Shown here piece after piece: positions 6,587-10,855 of a stretch of DNA of 10,855 nt. The stretch is taken from assembly GCA_038528235.1 (NCBI GenBank), contig JBCBEX010000114.1, forward strand, positions 1 to 10,855, read 5' to 3'. The notes beneath the pieces are model-generated. The model saw only the letters and a list, made by a program, of their open reading frames with translations. It was not told the DNA's origin and made no database searches. The stretch comes from JBCBEX01 sp038528235 (GTDB taxonomy: Bacteria; Bacteroidota; Rhodothermia; Rhodothermales; Rubricoccaceae). A program made the position numbers and the translations under genes. Numbering within the stretch: position 1 is the stretch's first letter; each line of letters starts with the position of its first letter.

Positions 6587-7235
6587 AGGTGCGCGACCGT
6601 CGAGCGGCTAGGGCGGCAACGCCAAGCGTCGCCCCGAGAGCTAGAGCGGCTGGATGCACAAGGGACGGCGCAGACGAGGTTCCAGAGCGCCGAGCTACTT
6701 GCTTCGTCAAGGTGCCGCCGAAGCCTGTCCAGAAAGCCCGCTGTCCGAGGGACCATGCCGGAGCAAACCAACGAGCAACGAACGCGTCGAGCTGGAGCAT
6801 CACCCGTGTTGAACCGGGTGCGGCATCGTCAGCCCAGAATTGCAGCCGCGTGGGGCGTGCTAGTCGGACAGACAGGGCATACGAGCCGTAGAAATAGCGC
6901 AGGTCGCGATACGCCGTGCGTCCAGGAGCAGGCGGTGTAATCTCGCCGAGGACACCCGCGAACAAGATGCCCGGGCCGTGGTGCACGTTGAGCACGCCCG
7001 GGGCGAAGCCCGTCGGTCCGTTCTGATACGGTGATACGAACTCGACGCGGTAGGGTGGGACCTGGCCGTCGGTGAAGGTGGCCGGATCGTTCAGCCACGC
7101 CCAGACGGCACCTCGGTCGTGAGGTACCGTCCAGGCATGGCGGTAGATGTGCACCTGGAAGCCCGGTGGGGCTGCGTTCGGGGCGAGGTCGCTCGCCATA
7201 AATGCGTGAGCTTCGTCATCGGAAGGCGTAAACAC
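6585..7235 (-). CDS. SRPBCC (START-like) domain protein of unknown role
   Basis: A protein of 216 residues. From about residue 26 to 185 it has the pattern of the SRPBCC/START-like fold: an opening strand FQVHIYRHAWTVP, then HDRGAVWAWLNDPATF, a helix often seen in such proteins, then alternating beta strands (YRVEFVSPY, TRVMLQLDAFVA) and a long C-terminal helix. That fold binds hydrophobic ligands, but nothing here indicates which. The end, HPAALALGATLGVAALAARRSRT, is a hydrophobic stretch closed by Arg residues and could be a C-terminal membrane anchor; this is unusual for the family. The GTG start at 7235 is 3 bases after the fumC stop, so the two are probably one operon. The ATG at 7199 is an alternative start (204 residues) that keeps the whole domain. 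No link to fumarase activity is known to me. Confidence 0.78.
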   Translation of the reverse strand: MFTPSDDEAHAFMASDLAPNAAPPGFQVHIYRHAWTVPHDRGAVWAWLNDPATFTDGQVPPYRVEFVSPYQNGPTGFAPGVLNVHHGPGILFAGVLGEITPPAPGRTAYRDLRYFYGSYALSVRLARPTRLQFWADDAAPGSTRVMLQLDAFVARWFAPAWSLGQRAFWTGFGGTLTKQVARRSGTSSAPSLVHPAALALGATLGVAALAARRSRT

Positions 7236-7238
7236 GGC

Positions 7239-8624
7239 TCAGTTCTGTCCGGGGATGCCCGGCTCCGTCATGGAGCGCACGTCCAGAACGGCGTCGAGCT
7301 GGTCTTCGGGCACGAGGTCCATCTCCAGGAGCACGTCGCGTACGGAGCGGCCTTCGGCGGCGGCTTTCTTTGCCACCTTCGAGGCCTTGTCGTAGCCGAT
7401 CGTTGCGTTCAGTGCCGTCGCAATCGACGGGTTCTTCTCCAGCAGTTCCTGCGCCCGGGTACGGTTGGCTTGGATGCCGTCGAGGCAGTTGGTGCGGAAC
7501 GCGTCGAGGCCGTTGGTGAGAATCTCGATGCTCTCCAGCATGGCATGTGCCATCACGGGCATCATCACGTTGAGCTCGTAGTTGCCGTGCTGCCCGCCGA
7601 CGGTGATCGTTGTCGCGTTGCCCATCACACGCGCGGCGACCATCATGAGCGCCTCGCTCATCACAGGATTGACCTTGCCCGGCATGATCGACGACCCTGG
7701 CTGAATCGCGGGCAGTTGGATCTCCGAGAGGCCGCTCGTGGGACCGGAGGAGAGGTGACGGATGTCATTGACAATCTTGACAACGGCAACGGCGAGCGTG
7801 TTCAGCGCCCCCGCAGCAAACACGTAGGCATCCTTCGCAGCCTGTGCCTCGAAGTGATTCTCGGCCTCGCGGAACTGCAGACCTGTGGCTTCGGAGATGA
7901 AGCCGATGGCATGCGCCGGAAAGTCGGCGGGACGGTTGATGCCGGTGCCGGTCGCCGTGCCGCCGAGCGCGAGTTCGGCGAGGTCGTCCGAGGCAAGCCG
8001 GAGGCGGCGGATGGCGTGCGCGATCTGGCTGGCATAGCCACCGAACTCCTGACCGAGGCGCACAGGCGTTGCATCCATCAGGTGGGTGCGGCCCGACTTG
8101 ATCACATCGTCAAACTCCGAGGCCTTTGCTTCGAGGCTGGTGTGGAATCGCTCCAGCGCGGGGATCAATTCCTGCTCGATGGCGACGCGCGCCGCCACGT
8201 GCATCGCGGTGGGGATGACGTCGTTGGACGACTGCCCGTAGTTGACGTGGTCGTTGGGGTGCACGGTCTCGCCGAGCGCCCGCGTAGCAACCGTCGCGAT
8301 CACCTCGTTGGTGTTCATGTTCGTCGACGTGCCCGAACCGGTCTGGAAGATGTCGAGCACGAACTGGTCGTCGAGGGCACCCGTGCGAACTTGATCGGCG
8401 GCGTCTACGATGGCATCCGCTCGCCCGTCGTCCACGAGGCCGAGCTGCTTGTTCGCCTTCGCGGCGGCACCTTTGACGAGGCCCAGCGCCTCAATGAAGC
8501 GGCGGCCGAAGCGCAGCGACGAGATCGGGAAGTTGTCCTTGGCGCGCTGCGTCTGAGCGGCGTAGAGCGCGTCGGCGGGGACATGGACCTCGCCAAGAGA
8601 GTCGGTTTCGATGCGGGTTTCCAT
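7239..8624 (-). CDS. fumC: Fumarate hydratase, class II
   Basis: Catalyses reversible hydration of fumarate to L-malate in the TCA cycle; soluble, iron-free homotetramer. The 461-residue length fits class II fumarases. Seen: GSGTSTNMNTNEV and VHPNDHVNYGQSSNDVIPTAMH, where HPND and SSNDV separate FumC from aspartate ammonia-lyase; GRTHLMDATP with His181 at the place of the catalytic His; GGTATGTGIN; and the mobile-loop signature GSSIMPGKVNP at 310-320, with Ser311 as the probable catalytic base. The frame is open up to 8711, but ATG 8624 (METRIETDSLGEVHVP) matches the family N-terminus and lies 40 bases downstream of a TATACTTCCG box. The SRPBCC gene starts 3 bases after the stop. Divergent from panC with a 125-base shared regulatory region. 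Confidence 0.96.
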   Translation of the reverse strand: METRIETDSLGEVHVPADALYAAQTQRAKDNFPISSLRFGRRFIEALGLVKGAAAKANKQLGLVDDGRADAIVDAADQVRTGALDDQFVLDIFQTGSGTSTNMNTNEVIATVATRALGETVHPNDHVNYGQSSNDVIPTAMHVAARVAIEQELIPALERFHTSLEAKASEFDDVIKSGRTHLMDATPVRLGQEFGGYASQIAHAIRRLRLASDDLAELALGGTATGTGINRPADFPAHAIGFISEATGLQFREAENHFEAQAAKDAYVFAAGALNTLAVAVVKIVNDIRHLSSGPTSGLSEIQLPAIQPGSSIMPGKVNPVMSEALMMVAARVMGNATTITVGGQHGNYELNVMMPVMAHAMLESIEILTNGLDAFRTNCLDGIQANRTRAQELLEKNPSIATALNATIGYDKASKVAKKAAAEGRSVRDVLLEMDLVPEDQLDAVLDVRSMTEPGIPGQN

Positions 8625-8663
8625 AGGCTCGGAATCGAGAAGGGAAGGAGGAGAACGATGACG

Positions 8664-8673
8664 CGGAAGTATA
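8664..8673 (-). promoter_or_regulatory. Predicted promoter -10/-7 box for fumC
   Basis: TATACTTCCG on the minus strand, starting 49 bases before the fumC ATG and closely similar to the box before the metalloprotease gene (TATACTTTGG). Part of it forms one arm of the inverted repeat GCGGAAG/CTTCCGC (8663-8669 with 8692-8698). No clear -33/-35 element. Confidence 0.4.
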
Positions 8674-8685
8674 GCCGCCCCAGAC

Positions 8686-8695
8686 GAAGCGCTTC
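8686..8695. promoter_or_regulatory. 10-bp palindrome between divergent fumC and panC promoters
   Basis: GAAGCGCTTC is a perfect palindrome lying between the predicted fumC box (8664-8673) and panC box (8701-8708). It overlaps the arm of a second inverted repeat, GCGGAAG (8663-8669) with CTTCCGC (8692-8698). It may be an operator acting on both genes, but a short palindrome can occur by chance in GC-rich DNA. Confidence 0.2.
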
Positions 8696-8700
8696 CGCCG

Positions 8701-8708
8701 TAGGTTGG
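8701..8708 (+). promoter_or_regulatory. Possible -7 box for panC
   Basis: TAGGTTGG matches TAnnTTTG except for one T and starts 49 bases before the chosen panC ATG at 8750. If it is the promoter, transcription would start near 8715 and the TTG at 8705 could not be the start codon. Confidence 0.3.
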
Positions 8709-8749
8709 CAACTCCCGATTTCTTCGCCGACCGCGCTCACCTGCTCGCT

Positions 8750-9637
8750 ATGGATCTGCTCCGCACTGTCGAGGACATGCAAGCCATCGCCGATCGGGCC
8801 CGCTGCCAAGGCCGACGCCTGGTTCTCGTGCCCACGATGGGGGCCTTGCACGACGGGCACGTCGCGCTGGTGGAGGAAGCCCACCGGCAGGGCAACCACG
8901 TCACCGTGTCCATCTTCGTCAACCCGACGCAGTTCGGACCGGGAGAAGACTACGAGCAGTATCCCCGAACGCTGGCAGACGATCTAGAGCGGCTCGCTGG
9001 AACCAACGGAGGGCGCGGGGTAGCGTGCGTGTTCGCCCCAACCGTCGCCTCGATGTACCCCCTTGGATTGCCCGTCCGCATGACGGTCGAGCCGAACGGG
9101 CTTGACAGGCATCTGTGCGGCGCGCACCGGCCCGGACACTTCCAGGGCGTGACGACGGTTGTCACAAAGCTGTTCAACGCGTGCCGGCCGCACGTCGCGG
9201 TGTTTGGGCGAAAGGACGCGCAGCAATTCTTGATACTGCGCCGCATGGCGCGCGAACTCAATACCAGCATCGAGTTGGTAGGGGTGGAGACCGTCCGCGA
9301 AGCCGATGGCCTCGCGCTGTCTTCTCGCAACCGTTACCTCACGGACGAGGAGCGCGGCCAAGCTGTGGTGCTCTCACAAGCCCTCCGCGCCGTCACCGCG
9401 GCGGTTTCGGCAGGGGAACGGGACGCCAAAGCCCTTGTTCGAGCTCTACTTGATCACATGCAATCGTCGCACCTCGCACGCGTTCAGTACGCCGAAATCG
9501 TCGATACGGAGACAATCCAGCCTGTACCGACACTTGAACCGGGCCGCGAGGCCCTTGCTGCTGTGGCGGTGTTCTTCGGCTCGACTCGTCTCATCGACAA
9601 CGCCTTCCTCACGGTCCCCGCCGACGAACGTCCCTGA
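8750..9637 (+). CDS. panC: Pantothenate synthetase (pantoate-beta-alanine ligase)
   Basis: Joins pantoate and beta-alanine with ATP to give pantothenate, AMP and pyrophosphate, the last step of vitamin B5 synthesis; cytoplasmic. The 295-residue product has the nucleotidyl-transferase fold: VPTMGALHDGH with the ATP-binding HxGH at residues 34-37; SIFVNPTQFGPGEDYEQYPR; the pantoate pocket HLCGAHRPGHFQGVTTVVTK; VAVFGRKDAQQ; and the KMSKS-like DGLALSSRNRYL with Ser191, Ser192 and Arg193. The ATG at 8750 is preferred to the TTG at 8705 because MDLLRTVEDMQAIADRAR aligns with the family start and a promoter-like box covers 8701-8708. panD, which supplies beta-alanine, follows after 120 bases on the same strand. 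Divergent from fumC. Confidence 0.96.
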   Translation: MDLLRTVEDMQAIADRARCQGRRLVLVPTMGALHDGHVALVEEAHRQGNHVTVSIFVNPTQFGPGEDYEQYPRTLADDLERLAGTNGGRGVACVFAPTVASMYPLGLPVRMTVEPNGLDRHLCGAHRPGHFQGVTTVVTKLFNACRPHVAVFGRKDAQQFLILRRMARELNTSIELVGVETVREADGLALSSRNRYLTDEERGQAVVLSQALRAVTAAVSAGERDAKALVRALLDHMQSSHLARVQYAEIVDTETIQPVPTLEPGREALAAVAVFFGSTRLIDNAFLTVPADERP

Positions 9638-9700
9638 CCCATGCGCCCTCCTCGACGCGGCTCCGCCCGGACTCCTGGAAACCGGAACTCTGGGTTACGC

Positions 9701-9714
9701 TATGATTACCTAGG
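9701..9714 (+). promoter_or_regulatory. Possible internal promoter upstream of panD
   Basis: TATGATTACCTAGG lies in an AT-richer patch of the 120-base gap between panC and panD. TATGAT matches the -10 consensus at five of six bases. It lies 57 bases before the ATG at 9758. Without an obvious -35 element this is a weak call; panD may also be read through from panC. Confidence 0.25.
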
Positions 9715-9757
9715 TCGGCGCCCTGCCACACACCATCCGCTCGCAACCGCCCCTGCG

Positions 9758-10210
9758 ATGAACGCTCCTACGTCGTCCACGCCGTTCACGATGCCGCCGC
9801 TCCTGACCATGTTCAAGGGCAAGCTGCACCGACTCACCGTGACCGAAGCCGACCTCTACTACGAGGGCTCGATCACCATCGACACGGAACTGCTCGAAGC
9901 GGCCAAGATCCTGCCCTACGAGAAGGTGCAGATCGTCAACAACAACAACGGCGCGCGGCTCGAAACCTACACGATCCCTGGCACGGCGGGGAGTCGCATC
10001 GTGTGTCTAAACGGTGCCGCTGCCCGGCTCTGCCAGCCCGGCGACGAGGTGATCGTGATGTCGTACGCGCAGATGACCCAGGATGCCGCGCTCACACATC
10101 GACCCCGGGTGGTACTCGTCAACAAAAAGAACGACCCGGTTGAGGTCTACGACATGGACGGTGTGGCGGTAGACAAGGCCCGATACATTGGTCCGCTACC
10201 CACGGAATAG
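9758..10210 (+). CDS. panD: Aspartate 1-decarboxylase precursor
   Basis: Pyruvoyl enzyme that decarboxylates L-aspartate to beta-alanine for PanC. Seen: TMFKGKLHRLTVTEADLYYEGSITID, in the usual order, with the Gly-Ser self-cleavage site in EGSITID. That Ser becomes the pyruvoyl group on the alpha chain. NNNNGARLETY, LNGAAARLCQPGDEVIVMSYAQM and a C-terminal PRVVLVNKKND strand follow, all typical. From the ATG at 9758 the protein has 150 residues; from 9791 it has 139, closer to the family, where the start is usually 4-6 residues before TM(F/L)KGK. I give 9758 because the distance from the promoter-like box then resembles the other genes here. The 9791 start is almost as likely. A strong inverted repeat (10224-10281) follows the stop. 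Confidence 0.94.
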   Translation: MNAPTSSTPFTMPPLLTMFKGKLHRLTVTEADLYYEGSITIDTELLEAAKILPYEKVQIVNNNNGARLETYTIPGTAGSRIVCLNGAAARLCQPGDEVIVMSYAQMTQDAALTHRPRVVLVNKKNDPVEVYDMDGVAVDKARYIGPLPTE

Positions 10211-10223
10211 CGCCCCAACCAAT

Positions 10224-10281
10224 CCCCCAACGGAAAAGGCCGTCGACACACCATTGAGTCGACGGCCTTTTCCGTTGGGGG
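10224..10281 (+). terminator. Perfect 24-bp inverted repeat, strong rho-independent terminator after panD
   Basis: The 24-base arms at 10224-10247 and 10258-10281 are exactly complementary, with a 10-base loop. The inner part is AAAAGGCCGTCGAC paired with GTCGACGGCCTTTT, the A-tract, GC stem, T-tract pattern of a rho-independent terminator that could act in both directions. The outer ten or so base pairs (CCCCCAACGG with CCGTTGGGGG) extend the stem past the T-tract. It starts 14 bases after the panD stop and separates it from the co-oriented dehydrogenase gene. Confidence 0.8.
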
Positions 10282-10307
10282 CGCTCAAGCTAAGGGGTAG
10301 GCCGCGC

Positions 10308-10316
10308 TATCTTCCG
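10308..10316 (+). promoter_or_regulatory. Predicted -7 box for the 3-hydroxyacyl-CoA dehydrogenase gene
   Basis: TATCTTCCG lies directly downstream of the panD terminator and starts 45 bases before the ATG at 10353. It shares TAnnTT with the tatA box (TACCTTCG) and CTTCCG with the fumC box. The preceding terminator means a promoter is needed here, which strengthens the call. Confidence 0.4.
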
Positions 10317-10352
10317 AGGCTTTTCCCCCAATGGATTTCATTCTCTTCACTC

Positions 10353-10855
10353 ATGCAGATCGAACATGTCGCGGTTGTCGGAGCGGGGACGATGGGCAAC
10401 GGCATTGCCCACGTCTTCGCACAGCACGGCCACCGCGTTACCCTCCTCGACCTCGATCAGGACCGCCTCGATCGGGGCCTCGCTACCATCGAGAAAAACC
10501 TTGCCCGGCAGGTCAAGAAAGACGTGCTCACCGCCGAGCAACAGGTCGAAACCCTCGCTCGGATTGCGTGCGGCACAGGACTCGCGCAGGGCGTGCAGGA
10601 CGCAGACCTCGTCGTCGAGGCAGCGACCGAAAACCCCGACATCAAGGCCAAGATCTTTGACCAACTCGACGGTAGCGCGCCGCCCCATGCGATCCTGGCG
10701 TCGAACACGTCGTCCATTTCGATTACGCAGATCGCCGCCGCTACGAACCGGCCCGATCAGGTGATCGGGATGCACTTCTTCAACCCCGTGCCGGTGATGA
10801 GGCTCGTCGAAGTCGTGCGCGGCCTCGCTACGTCTGACGCGACGTTCGACGCGGT
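10353..10855 (+). CDS. hbd: 3-hydroxybutyryl-CoA / 3-hydroxyacyl-CoA dehydrogenase, 5' part
   Basis: NAD(P)-dependent enzyme interconverting L-3-hydroxyacyl-CoA and 3-oxoacyl-CoA in fatty-acid oxidation or butyrate/PHB-type metabolism; cytoplasmic. The first 167 codons are visible and the frame is open at the right edge (family length is about 280-300). Seen: Rossmann motif VVGAGTMGNGIA with GxGxxG at residues 10-15; LLDLDQDRL, whose acidic end binds the NAD ribose; VVEAATENPDIKAKIFDQLD; SNTSSISITQIA, with the substrate-binding Ser117 region; GMHFFNPVPVM with catalytic His141; and RLVEVV with Glu153 of the His-Glu pair. The standalone N-terminus, without a fused hydratase, resembles Hbd/PaaH types; which of them it is cannot be told from half the protein. 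ATG 10353 fits the family; an ATG at 10331 is in another frame. Confidence 0.93.
   Translation, partial: MQIEHVAVVGAGTMGNGIAHVFAQHGHRVTLLDLDQDRLDRGLATIEKNLARQVKKDVLTAEQQVETLARIACGTGLAQGVQDADLVVEAATENPDIKAKIFDQLDGSAPPHAILASNTSSISITQIAAATNRPDQVIGMHFFNPVPVMRLVEVVRGLATSDATFDA

Noticed and set aside
8642..8660. Strong Shine-Dalgarno-like AGGAGG before an ATG at 8658 (plus strand)
   Set aside because: The ATG opens a frame that runs out of frame through panC with no protein-like composition. The purine tract is the complement of the pyrimidine-rich fumC leader.
7119..8987. Plus-strand open frame of 622 codons opposite the SRPBCC gene and fumC
   Set aside because: It is fully antisense to fumC and the SRPBCC gene, then overlaps panC out of frame. 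Its product is rich in Arg, Val, Gly and His with no known motif. Long antisense frames are expected in GC-rich coding DNA.

Overview
The window is GC-rich and densely coded, and every gene in it looks chromosomal. I see no transposase, phage gene, tRNA, rRNA or CRISPR array. Several signs point to the Bacteroidota/Rhodothermota side of the tree, with Rhodothermales-like bacteria the best guess: a DUF5117/DUF4953-type Met-zincin lipoprotein, start codons without Shine-Dalgarno sequences, and TAnnTT or TATACTT boxes about 40-52 nt before starts instead of clear sigma-70 promoters. This placement is inference; no marker gene was compared.

Left part (1-3650). The 3' two thirds of a nucleotide-sugar dehydrogenase (polysaccharide precursor synthesis) reads in from the left edge on the plus strand. 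It converges on a minus-strand pair: a large predicted outer-membrane or periplasmic zinc metalloprotease lipoprotein, and a 117-residue protein of unknown function whose start overlaps the protease stop.

Middle (3650-6520). On the minus strand a 66-residue gene resembles part of the anti-sigma factor FlgM. It is preceded by a near-consensus flagellar sigma-28 promoter and followed by a 13-bp hairpin. Next comes xseA (exonuclease VII large subunit, minus strand), divergent from a low-molecular-weight tyrosine phosphatase gene. tatA, for the twin-arginine translocase, follows the phosphatase.

Right part (6520-10855). fumC (TCA-cycle fumarase) and a SRPBCC-domain protein form a tight minus-strand pair. 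They are divergent from panC, which is followed by panD; together PanD and PanC make beta-alanine and join it to pantoate to give pantothenate, the coenzyme A precursor. A perfect 24-bp inverted repeat, probably a terminator, ends panD. The 5' part of a 3-hydroxyacyl/3-hydroxybutyryl-CoA dehydrogenase gene runs off the right edge.

Most of the content is housekeeping. The observation most worth checking is the small FlgM-like gene with its sigma-28-type promoter. No stretch longer than about 300 bases lacks a gene.
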